A DNA stretch of 54,773 nt from positions 1 through 54,773 of the forward strand of contig NZ_JACOIJ010000024.1 in assembly GCF_014692495.1 (NCBI RefSeq), in the 5' to 3' direction. The translations under genes were made by a program, and so were the position numbers. Origin of the DNA: Sphingobacterium litopenaei. GTDB taxonomy: Bacteria > Bacteroidota > Bacteroidia > Sphingobacteriales > Sphingobacteriaceae. Under the pieces are notes generated by a model. The model was not told where the DNA came from. It was given only the letters and a program-made list of their open reading frames with translations, and did no database searches. This document shows positions 7,819 to 17,640 of the stretch, one piece after another; position 1 is the stretch's first letter, and each line of letters begins with the position of its first letter.

Positions 7819-10476
7819 TTGAAGACGCTAACGAGTTTTTTATGTGTTTTAGTATTCCTTGTAATAGGAATAAACGAGGGGTATTCGCAAACTATACGTA
7901 CGCAATCTTCAAATATTTCCGTGCAGGACACATCAAATATTACGCCAGATACAACAAAAAATCACTTAAAACTAACTAACGGTAAAGATACCGTTGTGAT
8001 GAAAAATGAAAGTGGCTTAGAAACCGTAGTTACTATTGTGGCTAATGATTCATCTTGGAATGAAGTAAGCAAAAATATTATTCACTTATATAGCGGTGCA
8101 AAAGTAAAGTATCAGGAATTTGAGCTTTCAGCAGATTATATTAGATTGGATCGTAATACCAATATGCTATATGCAAGTGGTGTGGTAGATCATACTGGAA
8201 AATATGTTGGTCGCCCTGTGGTGCTTTTTCCGAATGAAACGCCTAAGGCTGTAGATTCTTTGTTATACAATTACAAAAGCCAAGAAGGTAAGACTTTCGG
8301 TATTATGACCGAAGAAGATGGCGGATATATCCAGGCACGCGTGCTTCGTAAGAATATTTACGATGAAATGTCCATTCAAAATGCCATGTACAGTACATGT
8401 GATTTACCTTTTCCACATACGCATTTTGGTATTGCTATACCTAAAGGATTAATTACGCATAAGCAAGTTATTGCCGAATGGCCTCATTTGGTAGTTCAAG
8501 GTATTCCATTCAAATTCATTACTGTTCCTTTTGGCTTCTTCCCAAAAACAAATAAAAAGCAAGCAGGATTTTTGTTTCCATCCTTTGGGGATGACGTGAC
8601 ACGGGGATTTGGTTTGCGCGACTTTGGATGGTATTTGACATTTAATGATTATTGGGATTCAGAATTGAGAGGTTCGTTCTATTCAAAAGGAGCTTGGGAA
8701 TCATCAATTCGTACGAATTACTTAGTGAATTATAAATTCAGCGGCGGTTTTAATATTCGTTTCGCTTCGACGCCTACAGGTGTTGAAGGTTCTGATAATT
8801 ACAAAAGAGCAAAGGATTTTAACGTAACGTGGACACATACGCAACGTCAGGAAGCAAATCCAGGAACATCATTTTCGGCTTCCGTGAATTTTGGTACTTC
8901 ATCGTATTTCCAGAATTCTGGTGCAGGTAGCACCTACAACTATCAAGAGTTGACACGTAACAATATGTCCTCTTCCATTAGTTACGGTAAAGTATTTGCT
9001 GATGGAAAAGTGAATTTCACATCGAGTGCTACACACCGTCAAGATATGTCATCAGGAAAAGTAGATTTGGAATTGCCACAATTCTCCTTGAATGTTTCGA
9101 CATTTAATCCTTTTGATTCCAAAGATCGCGTAGGTGAGCAAAAATGGTATCAACGTATTACGGTAGGTTATAGTTTGCAAGGTCGTAACTCTTTATCAAC
9201 TGGTGACTCTACTATCTTTAGTAAGCAAACATTACAACAATTTACGAACGGATTTCAACACAATATTCCAGTTAGTTTAAGTTTGAATGCATTTAAACAT
9301 TTCCAATTCAATACATCAGTTAACTATACAGAACGTTGGTATTTGCAAACTATTCGTAATTATAGAGCCAATGAAATCAATGGTTACATCAATGTAAAAG
9401 ATACTGTAGGTGGTTTCCGCCGTGCGTATGATTATTCCATGTCTAGTGGATTGTCTACAAAAGTGTATGGTATGTACCCTAAAATTGGTAAAATTGAAGC
9501 CATTCGCCACGTAGTTACACCATCTATTAATTTTAATTATAGACCAGATTTTGGTGATCCTAAGTATGGCTTCTATAGAGAATGGATAAATCAAGACGGA
9601 AGATTGTCGAAATACTCCATTTTTGAAGGAGCTATTTTTGGTGGTCCTAGCGCCGGAGAGCAAATGGGTATTGGCTTCTCCATAGATAATAATATTGAGG
9701 CTAAGGTTAAAAATAAAGGTGATTCGACGGAGACGGGAAACAAAGCATTTAAGAAAGTTCCTATTTTGCAAGGTCTAACTTTTAGCGGTAATTACAATTT
9801 TGCTGCCGATTCACTGAAACTTTCTACCATCTCTTTCTCAGGACGTACGAGCATTTTCAATGAGAAAATCAATTTGAACTTTAATGGTACATTTGATCCA
9901 TATCAATTAGATAATCAAGGTCAACGTGTGGATAGATTTGCAATAAAAAATGGACATTTAGCACGTTTGACAAATTTCGGTTTGTCCTTTGATTATAGCT
10001 TTAATCCAGATGCAAATAAGAGTAGAAATAACAATATCGACTCAATGCGTAATCAAATGCCAAACATGACCAAAGAGCAGGCTGAAGCCTTGTCACGCAT
10101 AAGTAGAGATCCAAACGCATTTGTGGATTTCAACATTCCTTGGAACTTGGCAGGATCTTTCAGTTTGCAATACTTCAAACGTTTTGATACCGAAGTACGT
10201 AGAGAACGTAGCGACTATACAGCGACTATTAACTTACATGGCGACGTGAATGTTACCCCAAAATGGAAAATCCAATTTAATTCGGGTTACGATATCAGAC
10301 AGAAAGAAGTTGCGATGACTAACTTTTCTATTTACCGCGATTTGCACTGTTGGGATATGTCTGTGGGTTGGGTTCCTTTTGGACGATACCAGTCTTATAA
10401 TATTACGATTCGCGCAAAAGCTTCTGTATTGCAAGATTTGAAGCTGACAAAACGTAATAGCCATTATTCATATTAG
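7819..10476 (+). CDS. lptD: LPS-assembly outer membrane protein LptD-like
   Basis: 885 residues. A signal peptide (LTSFLCVLVFLVIGINEGYSQ) is followed by an OstA/LptA-like periplasmic domain (about 85-200: NIIHLYSGAKVKYQEFELSADYI is typical of jellyroll strands). A long C-terminal beta-barrel follows (about 230-885), rich in alternating aromatic strands. Two Cys lie near MYSTCDLPF and DLHCWDM, possible partners for a disulfide. The protein would insert lipopolysaccharide into the outer leaflet with a lipoprotein plug (LptE) not seen here. The only sensible start is TTG 7819; no in-frame ATG precedes the signal peptide. It is followed after 23 nt by cinA, probably in one transcript. Confidence 0.85.
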   Translation: MKTLTSFLCVLVFLVIGINEGYSQTIRTQSSNISVQDTSNITPDTTKNHLKLTNGKDTVVMKNESGLETVVTIVANDSSWNEVSKNIIHLYSGAKVKYQEFELSADYIRLDRNTNMLYASGVVDHTGKYVGRPVVLFPNETPKAVDSLLYNYKSQEGKTFGIMTEEDGGYIQARVLRKNIYDEMSIQNAMYSTCDLPFPHTHFGIAIPKGLITHKQVIAEWPHLVVQGIPFKFITVPFGFFPKTNKKQAGFLFPSFGDDVTRGFGLRDFGWYLTFNDYWDSELRGSFYSKGAWESSIRTNYLVNYKFSGGFNIRFASTPTGVEGSDNYKRAKDFNVTWTHTQRQEANPGTSFSASVNFGTSSYFQNSGAGSTYNYQELTRNNMSSSISYGKVFADGKVNFTSSATHRQDMSSGKVDLELPQFSLNVSTFNPFDSKDRVGEQKWYQRITVGYSLQGRNSLSTGDSTIFSKQTLQQFTNGFQHNIPVSLSLNAFKHFQFNTSVNYTERWYLQTIRNYRANEINGYINVKDTVGGFRRAYDYSMSSGLSTKVYGMYPKIGKIEAIRHVVTPSINFNYRPDFGDPKYGFYREWINQDGRLSKYSIFEGAIFGGPSAGEQMGIGFSIDNNIEAKVKNKGDSTETGNKAFKKVPILQGLTFSGNYNFAADSLKLSTISFSGRTSIFNEKINLNFNGTFDPYQLDNQGQRVDRFAIKNGHLARLTNFGLSFDYSFNPDANKSRNNNIDSMRNQMPNMTKEQAEALSRISRDPNAFVDFNIPWNLAGSFSLQYFKRFDTEVRRERSDYTATINLHGDVNVTPKWKIQFNSGYDIRQKEVAMTNFSIYRDLHCWDMSVGWVPFGRYQSYNITIRAKASVLQDLKLTKRNSHYSY

Positions 10477-10499
10477 ATTTTTTTTGCTAACTATGTGTT

Positions 10500-11744
10500 A
10501 TGAATGCTGAAATCATAACCATAGGAGATGAAATACTATTAGGTCAAATTGTTGATTCGAATTCCGCTTGGATCGGTCAACAATTTAACCTTCTTAATAT
10601 TCCTGTCACCCAAATAACCTCTATTTCTGATAAACCCGAAAATATCTTGGAAGCTCTAAAACAAGCTTCAAGTCGCGCTGATATTATAATCGTTACAGGA
10701 GGTCTTGGGCCGACAAAAGATGATGTTACCAAACAAACGATTTCTACTTATTTTCTAAAGCCTTTAGTGCGTGATGTAATGGTGTTAGAGCATGTTCAAA
10801 CTTTATTTTCAAGAGTAGCACCTGGAAAGATGATGCCTGATATTAATCAAGCTCAGGCAGATGTCTTAGAAGATTGTACAGTTTTGTTTAATGATGTAGG
10901 AACTGCTCCAGGCATGTTAGTGGAGAAGGAAGGAAAAATCTTTGTTTTCTTACCAGGTGTACCATTTGAAATGAAATACCTGATAACAAATCGTTTACTT
11001 CCGTTGTTGAAAAATCTTGTTGCGCAGCAACCCATTCAACACCGCCATATTATCACTATTGGATTAGGTGAATCTTTTTTAGCAGAAAAAATTGCTGATA
11101 TTGAAAATTCGCTGCCCGCTAATATTAAGTTAGCTTATTTACCTAAATTAGGTTTAGTGCGCTTGCGTTTGACTCAAATAGGTGAATCTGCCGAAAGTAT
11201 AGATGACTTTCATACAAGGTTTATCCAACGCTTGGGACATCACGTCGTTGCAACTAAAGATATTACTTTAGAAGAAGCTATTGTGGAAACCTTCTCTAGT
11301 GAAAATCTTAAATTGGCTACCGCGGAAAGCTGCACAGGTGGAAGTTTGGCAAGTGGTATTACGGCAATTTCAGGTGCTAGTGCGATGTTCGATTGTGGAG
11401 TGGTTTCTTACCATAATAACATCAAACAGGAACTTCTTGGAGTTAAAGCAGATACCTTGGAAAAATTTGGTTCAGTCAGCGAACAAACGGTTATAGAGAT
11501 GGCCGAAGGAGTCAAAAAACTTGCTAAAGCAGATTACGCTATTGCGACGAGTGGAATAGCTGGTCCTAGAGGTGGAACTGCTGAAAAGCCAGTAGGTACA
11601 GTTTGGATTGCTGTAAGTGGTAAAAATGAAACACAAACTCGCTTGTTTCAGTTTCGTAACGATAGAGCAGTGAATATTGAACGTACCGTGGCTAATGCTT
11701 TTGCTATGCTTTGGAATATGTATATAAAAGACAAGAGCAATTAG
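10500..11744 (+). CDS. cinA: CinA family protein (ADP-ribose pyrophosphatase / NMN amidohydrolase)
   Basis: 414 residues, the normal length for full two-domain CinA. The N-terminal MoeA/MoaB-like domain shows ITIGDEILLGQIVDSNSAWI and IIVTGGLGPTKDDVT (phosphate-binding). The C-terminal PncC domain shows TAESCTGGSLASGITAISGAS and IATSGIAGPRGGTAEKPVGTVW. Family members remove ADP-ribose and deamidate nicotinamide mononucleotide, recycling pyridine nucleotides in the cytoplasm. The older name, competence/damage-inducible protein, reflects a link in other phyla. The ATG at 10500 lies 23 nt after the lptD stop. Confidence 0.95.
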   Translation: MNAEIITIGDEILLGQIVDSNSAWIGQQFNLLNIPVTQITSISDKPENILEALKQASSRADIIIVTGGLGPTKDDVTKQTISTYFLKPLVRDVMVLEHVQTLFSRVAPGKMMPDINQAQADVLEDCTVLFNDVGTAPGMLVEKEGKIFVFLPGVPFEMKYLITNRLLPLLKNLVAQQPIQHRHIITIGLGESFLAEKIADIENSLPANIKLAYLPKLGLVRLRLTQIGESAESIDDFHTRFIQRLGHHVVATKDITLEEAIVETFSSENLKLATAESCTGGSLASGITAISGASAMFDCGVVSYHNNIKQELLGVKADTLEKFGSVSEQTVIEMAEGVKKLAKADYAIATSGIAGPRGGTAEKPVGTVWIAVSGKNETQTRLFQFRNDRAVNIERTVANAFAMLWNMYIKDKSN

Positions 11745-11845
11745 AAATTTACTTTTGTGGAATTAGAATTTTAAAATATTATATTTTGTTTTTAGGGATT
11801 CTATTCCTAATTATTTAATTTAGTAACATAAAACACAAAATTAAT

Positions 11846-13216
11846 ATGGCAATATTTAAGTTGATTCTTCCTAAAATGGGTGAGAGTGTATCGGAAGCGA
11901 CAATCACAAAATGGGTAAAAACCATTGGTGATTCGATTAAAGAAGATGATACTATTGCAGAAATCGCTACGGATAAAGTAGATTCAGAGGTACCATCCCC
12001 TGTAAATGGTGTGTTGAAAGAATTTCTTTTTGAAGAAGGCACTATAGCTCAAGTGGGTGAGGCTATTGCTTTAATTGAAATTGATGGAGAAGATAGCTCT
12101 TCAAATCAATCTTCTAATTCTTCAGAGGAAGAACCTTCTAAAGAAGAAAAGCCTGTAACTACTGTAGAAGGAATTGATTTTGCTATTCCAGGTATTGATA
12201 AATTTGAGACAAAAGAAGATACTGTTTCTTCTTCTACAATAACAGAAGGTCGGTTCTATTCACCTTTGGTGCGTAGTATTGCTCAACAAGAAAATGTTTC
12301 TCAAGTTGAATTGGATACTATTATCGGTTCGGGATCAGATGGTCGGGTGACCAAGCAAGATGTTTTAGATTATATTGCTTCACGAGGAGGTGTATCGGTT
12401 CGTCAAGCACAAGTAACACAAACTGCACAAAAATCACATACAATAGGTTCTGTTTCTAAACCTACTCCAATCCCATCCGCTCCAGCGCAAGTGGTAAAGA
12501 GTATGAATGGGGATGAAATCGTGGAAATGGATCGTATGCGTCGTCTTATAGCGGATCACATGGTTCAAAGTATCCATACTTCTCCGCATGTGTTTTCGGT
12601 GGTTGAGGCAGACGTTACCAACTTGGTGAATTGGCGAAATAAAGTAAAAGATGCTTACAAAAAGCGTGAAGGTGAAAATATTACTTTTACGCCATTGATT
12701 ATTGAAGCTATCAGCAAAGCATTAAAAGATTTCCCTATGATCAATGTTTCGGTAGATGGTTATAATATTATTAAACGTAAACATATCAATATCGGTATGG
12801 CTGCAGCTTTGCCTTCTGGAAACTTGATCGTTCCTGTTATAAAAGATGCGGATCAATTGAGTTTGGTCGGACTAAGTAAAGCGGTCAATGACTTGGCAAA
12901 TCGTGCTCGTGCTAATCAATTGAAGCCAGACGATACACAAGGTGGTACATTTACGTTTACTAATATTGGTGCGTTTGGAAATATCTTTGGCATGCCTATT
13001 ATCAATCAACCTCAAGCAGCTATTCTTGCTGTTGGTTCGATTACTAAAAAGCCTGCAGTAATTGAAACGGAAGACGGGGATGTAATTGCGATTCGTCATA
13101 TGATGTATTTGACTATGTCATACGATCATCGTGTAATAGATGGCGCATTAGGGGGGACTTTCCTTAGAAGAGTAGGCAATTACTTAGAGAAATGGGACAA
13201 AGATCGCGTAATCTAA
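11846..13216 (+). CDS. 2-oxoacid dehydrogenase E2 (dihydrolipoyl acyltransferase)
   Basis: 456 residues in the classic E2 order. Lipoyl domain at 1-80 with the lipoylated lysine in EIATDKVDSEV (Lys44). An acidic Ser/Glu-rich linker follows (about 85-125). The E3-binding domain is at about 132-172 (RFYSPLVRSIAQQENV...GRVTKQDVLDYI). After a second linker, the catalytic domain runs from about 220 to the end with SYDHRVIDGA (His428, Asp432). It transfers the acyl group from lipoyl-lysine to CoA. Features resemble branched-chain 2-oxoacid dehydrogenase E2 more than SucB or AceF, but substrate choice is uncertain without the E1 partner, which is not adjacent. It stands about 100 nt after cinA and is followed by its own terminator. 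Confidence 0.88.
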   Translation: MAIFKLILPKMGESVSEATITKWVKTIGDSIKEDDTIAEIATDKVDSEVPSPVNGVLKEFLFEEGTIAQVGEAIALIEIDGEDSSSNQSSNSSEEEPSKEEKPVTTVEGIDFAIPGIDKFETKEDTVSSSTITEGRFYSPLVRSIAQQENVSQVELDTIIGSGSDGRVTKQDVLDYIASRGGVSVRQAQVTQTAQKSHTIGSVSKPTPIPSAPAQVVKSMNGDEIVEMDRMRRLIADHMVQSIHTSPHVFSVVEADVTNLVNWRNKVKDAYKKREGENITFTPLIIEAISKALKDFPMINVSVDGYNIIKRKHINIGMAAALPSGNLIVPVIKDADQLSLVGLSKAVNDLANRARANQLKPDDTQGGTFTFTNIGAFGNIFGMPIINQPQAAILAVGSITKKPAVIETEDGDVIAIRHMMYLTMSYDHRVIDGALGGTFLRRVGNYLEKWDKDRVI

Positions 13217-13246
13217 GAATTCAAAAATATCTTTAAGTTTAAAATG

Positions 13247-13276
13247 AAGCCTACACATAGTAGGCTTTGTCTTTTA
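13247..13276 (+). terminator. intrinsic terminator after the E2 gene
   Basis: AAGCCTAC (13247-13254), loop ACATA, GTAGGCTT (13260-13267), followed by a T-rich tail (GTCTTTT). It separates the E2 gene from cls. Confidence 0.7.
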
Positions 13277-13310
13277 TGTAGTATATTTATCAATAAATAA
13301 AGACGCGAGT

Positions 13311-14795
13311 ATGCATCTAGAACAATTGAAACCTTTTATTGATTTTGTCGTTAACTGGTATTGGGTGCCACTTTTGATTCTTTATGTAGGTATTATCGGT
13401 GCTATTCTTATCGAAAACCGAAACCCTACCAAGACAGTGGCTTGGATTCTAGTCATTATCTTTTTACCCTTTGTAGGAGTAGTGCTGTATTATTTCTTTG
13501 GACAAAAATTTGTCAAAGTCAAAAAAATCAAACGTATAAATCGGCAGCAAGCTTTGCGGCTGGAAAAGAAATGGAAGGAACTGGATCCTATTATGGAATC
13601 TTTTATTCAAGATATCCATGAGGATATAGGAGACCTTTCCAAAGTCTTCCGTTTGATGAAAAAAGAACGTTTATCTTCACCTACTTTGCATAATGATGTA
13701 CAGCTACTGATTAATGGTGAAGAGAAATTTAAATTTTTATTAGAAGATTTAGCAAAAGCAAAGCATTCCATTCATATGGAATATTATATTTTTAATCTGG
13801 ATGGCATAGGCCTTCAGATTCTGAATCTTTTAGAACAAAGAGCTGCAGAAGGGATAATAGTACGATTAATTGTTGATAGCTTTGGTTCTCCTGATTTGGT
13901 GAAATATATGCGAAAGCAGAAAAATTCTAAAATTGATTTTCATGCTTTCTTGCCTGTAACTTTTACTTCACTGGCTAATTCCAATTACCGTAACCACCGC
14001 AAAATCTGTGTGATAGATGGTCGCATAGGTTATGTGGGAGGCATTAATATTTCGGATAAATACATTAATAGGTCCGATGTACCGAATAAAGTTTATTGGC
14101 GGGACACTTCTGTTCGTGTTAAGGGATTAGCAATAAATCTATTACAAGTTTCTTTTTGGAATTCATGGAACCAGACAGATGGAAAATCTTTTTTTCTGGA
14201 AGATGGATATCTGCACGTTATTCAAGAGAAAGCCAACGAGAAAGGTAATGCTGGAGTGGGGTTTGTTTCCAGCGATCCCGCATCTGTCGGACCTTTTAAT
14301 ATGGAAGCTTTGCTCATTGCAATTGGTGAAGCTAGTTCAAAAATTCAATTGTGTACACCTTATTATATTCCGAGCGAAGAATTAGAACGTGCCTTGATCA
14401 TTGCTGCAGCTTCTGGGGTGGAAGTGGAATTAATGGTGCCAAGTACCTCGGATTCTTATTTTGTGCAACATGCTTCCTTTTCATTTCTAAAACCTTTATT
14501 GGAGCGCGGTGTGAAAGTTTATCTTTACAATAAAGGATTTTTGCATGCTAAAACTGCAGTAATAGATGATAAATTGGCTTTTGTTGGTACAGTAAATTTA
14601 GATATCCGAAGCTTTTACATTAATTACGAGATAGCGGCAGTTGTTTCCGATCAAACCATAGCATTAAAGTTATCTGATCAGTTTGAGCAAGATAAAAAGG
14701 ATGCTGAATTATTGACCATAAAAGCTTGGATGTCACGTCCACGTTGGAAAAGAGCCGCGGATTCAGTTTGCCGATTAATGGCGCCACTTTTATAA
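13311..14795 (+). CDS. cls: cardiolipin synthase (phospholipase D family)
   Basis: 494 residues. Two N-terminal membrane helices (about 10-35 and 42-62, with the PLDN-like ILIENRNPTKTVAWILVI) are followed by two PLD domains. Each has a complete HKD motif: His229-x-Lys231-x4-Asp236 in HRKICVIDG, and His412-x-Lys414-x4-Asp419 in HAKTAVIDD. The enzyme condenses two phosphatidylglycerols, or a related pair, into cardiolipin at the inner membrane. Length and layout fit bacterial ClsA. It starts at ATG 13311, about 45 nt behind the E2 terminator, so it probably has its own promoter. Another phospholipid gene, pssA, lies elsewhere in the window at 34049. Confidence 0.93.
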   Translation: MHLEQLKPFIDFVVNWYWVPLLILYVGIIGAILIENRNPTKTVAWILVIIFLPFVGVVLYYFFGQKFVKVKKIKRINRQQALRLEKKWKELDPIMESFIQDIHEDIGDLSKVFRLMKKERLSSPTLHNDVQLLINGEEKFKFLLEDLAKAKHSIHMEYYIFNLDGIGLQILNLLEQRAAEGIIVRLIVDSFGSPDLVKYMRKQKNSKIDFHAFLPVTFTSLANSNYRNHRKICVIDGRIGYVGGINISDKYINRSDVPNKVYWRDTSVRVKGLAINLLQVSFWNSWNQTDGKSFFLEDGYLHVIQEKANEKGNAGVGFVSSDPASVGPFNMEALLIAIGEASSKIQLCTPYYIPSEELERALIIAAASGVEVELMVPSTSDSYFVQHASFSFLKPLLERGVKVYLYNKGFLHAKTAVIDDKLAFVGTVNLDIRSFYINYEIAAVVSDQTIALKLSDQFEQDKKDAELLTIKAWMSRPRWKRAADSVCRLMAPLL

Positions 14796-14880
14796 AAAAA
14801 TGTTAAAAAAACAGAGTTTAGCTCCTGTTGTATGCCAAAGAATTTTAAAATTTGTATTTTTAGCTAAATACATTGTATAG

Positions 14881-17589
14881 ATGAAAAAAATAAACCTCAT
14901 ATTTTCCGTATTCTTTTTAATTTTTCAAATCCAATTTCTACAAGCACAAGAAATACCTCGTATTCCGATCAATACGGTGGTAGAGCGTGTGCAAAAATAT
15001 TTAGGAGTTTATCCAGTTGAGAAAATACACTTGCACTTTGATAAACCTTATTACGCGGTTGGCGATACGCTATGGTTCAAAACTTATTTGTACACTAACC
15101 AATTGGAATATCAACCTAGTAAAATTGCGTATGTAGATATTATCAATGGTCGAGATTCGTTGATTCAAACATTGCGTATTCCCTTAAAAAATAATGGTGG
15201 AGAAGGCTATTATGTGCTAGATCCGCAGGTGATAAAGCAAGACAATTACCGCTTTAGAGCGTATACCAAGTGGATGATGAATTTTAGTGTTGATTATTTG
15301 TACAATAAAATCATTACGGTAGGAGATGCGATTAACAAAAAATTAGGATCAGAGGTTTCCTATGTAACTGAAGGAAATAAAACTAATGCAACCATTCAAT
15401 TTAGAGATCGAGGCGGTGCACTTTTGGCGCGTAAGAAAATCACTTGGGAAGCTATTGACGGTTGGGATCCTTTTGATAAAGGAAAAGGAGAAACAGACGA
15501 TTTGGGACGAGCAAATATTTCTTTTTCTGCAAAGGAAAAAGAGCTCTTCAAAAAGGGCAGATTAATAGTGAAAATTGATGGCGAAACTTCTATGGTAGGT
15601 GATTTCCCATTGAAAAATGCCTTGACTGAATATGATGTACAGTTTTTCCCAGAAGGGGGAGATTTATTAGCAGGTGTTGATAAGCGAGTTGCTTTCAAAG
15701 CTATTGATTCTCATGGTAAAGGTGTTCGTGTCAAAGGGAAAATTATTAATTCCAAAAAAGCTACGGTCGTTGAATTTGAAGATTTTGGATTAGGTATGGG
15801 GTATACGCATTTCGCCCCAGCTGCTAATGAAACATACAAAGCTGTAGTTACGATTAATGGTCAAGAACGTACTTACGATTTGCCTGCAGTAAAAACGGAA
15901 GGGATTAATTTAGCGATTAAAACAGTAGCAAATGATGCAGTCCAGGTGGAGATTATCACAAATGATACTTATTTGGACAAAATACAAAATCAGCCCTTTT
16001 ATATCTTTGGTCAGATGAATGGCCATTTAATTTATGGTGCTCAGGTTACGGTGAAAAATGCGAGTTCCGTCGTAAATGTACCTATTCAAGATCTGCCAAA
16101 TGGTGTGATGCAATTCACTTTGATGACGGCTCAAGGTAAAGCAATCAGTGAGCGTTTGGTATTTTATGATTATGCCGAAAATTTAGCTATCCAAATTAAA
16201 ACGGATAAATCGGCTTATAAAAAGAAAGATAAAGTCGTCTTGGATATTGCAAATTTAACATCTGAAAAAGCGGCGACAAATCTTTCGATTTCTGTTATAG
16301 ATGAGGCAAAAACTCCTTTTGATGAACATCAAGAAAATACGATTTTAAGCAATTTGTTGTTGACTTCAGATTTAACGGGGTTCATTGAGAAACCAAACTA
16401 CTATTTTGATGAGAAAGTCACGAACCGTAAAGATGCATTGGATGCTTTATTATTGACACAAGGTTTTAGAAGATTCTCCTACGATGACTTGGTAGCTGAA
16501 AAATATCCAAAAATTGACGCAGAGTTTTTACCAGAACAAGGAATTAAATTGTCAGGTACTTTGCGTTTGAATACGGGACGAACTTATCCAAATGGAGGAT
16601 TATTACTTTCAATACCAGCAAGAGCGATCAAAAAAGACACTTATACAGACAACAATGGACGTTTTGCTTTTGAGAATTTGAACTTTCCAGATTCGGTGAA
16701 AGTTACTATTAATGCACGTAGTAACGACAACTACCGCAATATCGTTATCAATATGGATCAATCATTTTTCCCTGCTGTGGATGAAAATAATCCATACAAA
16801 GCAAACGATATTTTGAATATTGACAAGGAAATGTCCAACTATTTGGCGAATAGTAAAAATGAATTCAGAACTTCTATATTAATTGATGAAGTAACTGTGA
16901 CGGCAGATCGTAAGGTGCAGCGTACAAGTAAAGAATTTTCGGCTTTGACAGGACTCTCTATGGCGGATCATCGTATTGAAGGAGATCGTCTAAGCGGCTG
17001 TAATGTATTGACAATGTGTCTGAATACGATGCTTACGGGTGTGACTTACGATGCCAATACCTTGAAATATTATTTAACAAGAAGCTATAACCAAGGTAGT
17101 CGCGTTCCAGTACAGTTCTTCTTGAATGGTATGCCAATTGACGAAAATACTTTGAATTCTATTAATCCAACTGAAGTAGAAGCAATTGAAATCTTCACAC
17201 GTGATGATTTAGGAACGGTAAGTCGTTTGTATCAAAATGATGGTGTGGTATCCATCATTACGAAGAAGGAAAAACCTAAAGGTCCGCGTATGACTTTAGC
17301 GCAAATCGAAGCGATGTTACCTAAGTCTAATGTGATTGATTTATTCCCATTAGGCTATATCAAAGAACGTAAATTCTATGCGCCGAAGTATGAAACTGAT
17401 GCTCAAAAAGCTACAAACGATTACCGTACAACGATTTATTGGAATCCTACAGTCGAGTTGGACGATAATGGTAAAGCCACTTTGGATTTCTATAATGCTG
17501 ATGGAAATGGTAAATATAAAGTAGTCGTTGAAGGATTAGATAGTACGGGACGAATAGGACGTACGGTTTACCATTATAATGTAAATTAG
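14881..17589 (+). CDS. exported MG2-domain protein with TonB-plug-like segment
   Basis: 902 residues with a signal peptide (ending near FLQAQEIPRIP). Residues about 40-140 resemble an alpha-2-macroglobulin MG2 domain (KIHLHFDKPYYAVGDTLWFKTYL), followed by more Ig-like domains to about 540. A carboxypeptidase-regulatory-like domain follows (about 555-640: LSGTLRLNTGRTYPNGGLLLSIP). Then comes a segment like the plug of TonB-dependent receptors (about 675-800: IDEVTVTADRK..., EAIEIFTRDDLG, GVVSIITKK). There is no beta-barrel after the plug: the C-terminus is a short Ig-like domain (YWNPTVELDDNGKATLDFYN). Bacteroidota carry many such proteins of unknown function, probably periplasmic or surface. 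It is a monocistronic unit ending in a terminator. Confidence 0.75.
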   Translation: MKKINLIFSVFFLIFQIQFLQAQEIPRIPINTVVERVQKYLGVYPVEKIHLHFDKPYYAVGDTLWFKTYLYTNQLEYQPSKIAYVDIINGRDSLIQTLRIPLKNNGGEGYYVLDPQVIKQDNYRFRAYTKWMMNFSVDYLYNKIITVGDAINKKLGSEVSYVTEGNKTNATIQFRDRGGALLARKKITWEAIDGWDPFDKGKGETDDLGRANISFSAKEKELFKKGRLIVKIDGETSMVGDFPLKNALTEYDVQFFPEGGDLLAGVDKRVAFKAIDSHGKGVRVKGKIINSKKATVVEFEDFGLGMGYTHFAPAANETYKAVVTINGQERTYDLPAVKTEGINLAIKTVANDAVQVEIITNDTYLDKIQNQPFYIFGQMNGHLIYGAQVTVKNASSVVNVPIQDLPNGVMQFTLMTAQGKAISERLVFYDYAENLAIQIKTDKSAYKKKDKVVLDIANLTSEKAATNLSISVIDEAKTPFDEHQENTILSNLLLTSDLTGFIEKPNYYFDEKVTNRKDALDALLLTQGFRRFSYDDLVAEKYPKIDAEFLPEQGIKLSGTLRLNTGRTYPNGGLLLSIPARAIKKDTYTDNNGRFAFENLNFPDSVKVTINARSNDNYRNIVINMDQSFFPAVDENNPYKANDILNIDKEMSNYLANSKNEFRTSILIDEVTVTADRKVQRTSKEFSALTGLSMADHRIEGDRLSGCNVLTMCLNTMLTGVTYDANTLKYYLTRSYNQGSRVPVQFFLNGMPIDENTLNSINPTEVEAIEIFTRDDLGTVSRLYQNDGVVSIITKKEKPKGPRMTLAQIEAMLPKSNVIDLFPLGYIKERKFYAPKYETDAQKATNDYRTTIYWNPTVELDDNGKATLDFYNADGNGKYKVVVEGLDSTGRIGRTVYHYNVN

Positions 17590-17608
17590 AAGAATTACTT
17601 TAATACAA

Positions 17609-17636
17609 AAGCCAACTACAAAGTTGGCTTTTTTTA
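17609..17636. terminator. bidirectional terminator between the MG2 protein and the DMT exporter
   Basis: AAGCCAAC (17609-17616) and GTTGGCTT (17623-17630) around a 6-nt loop, with a T run to the right and A run to the left. It serves the convergent genes ending at 17589 and 17641. Confidence 0.8.
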
Positions 17637-17640
17637 TAGG

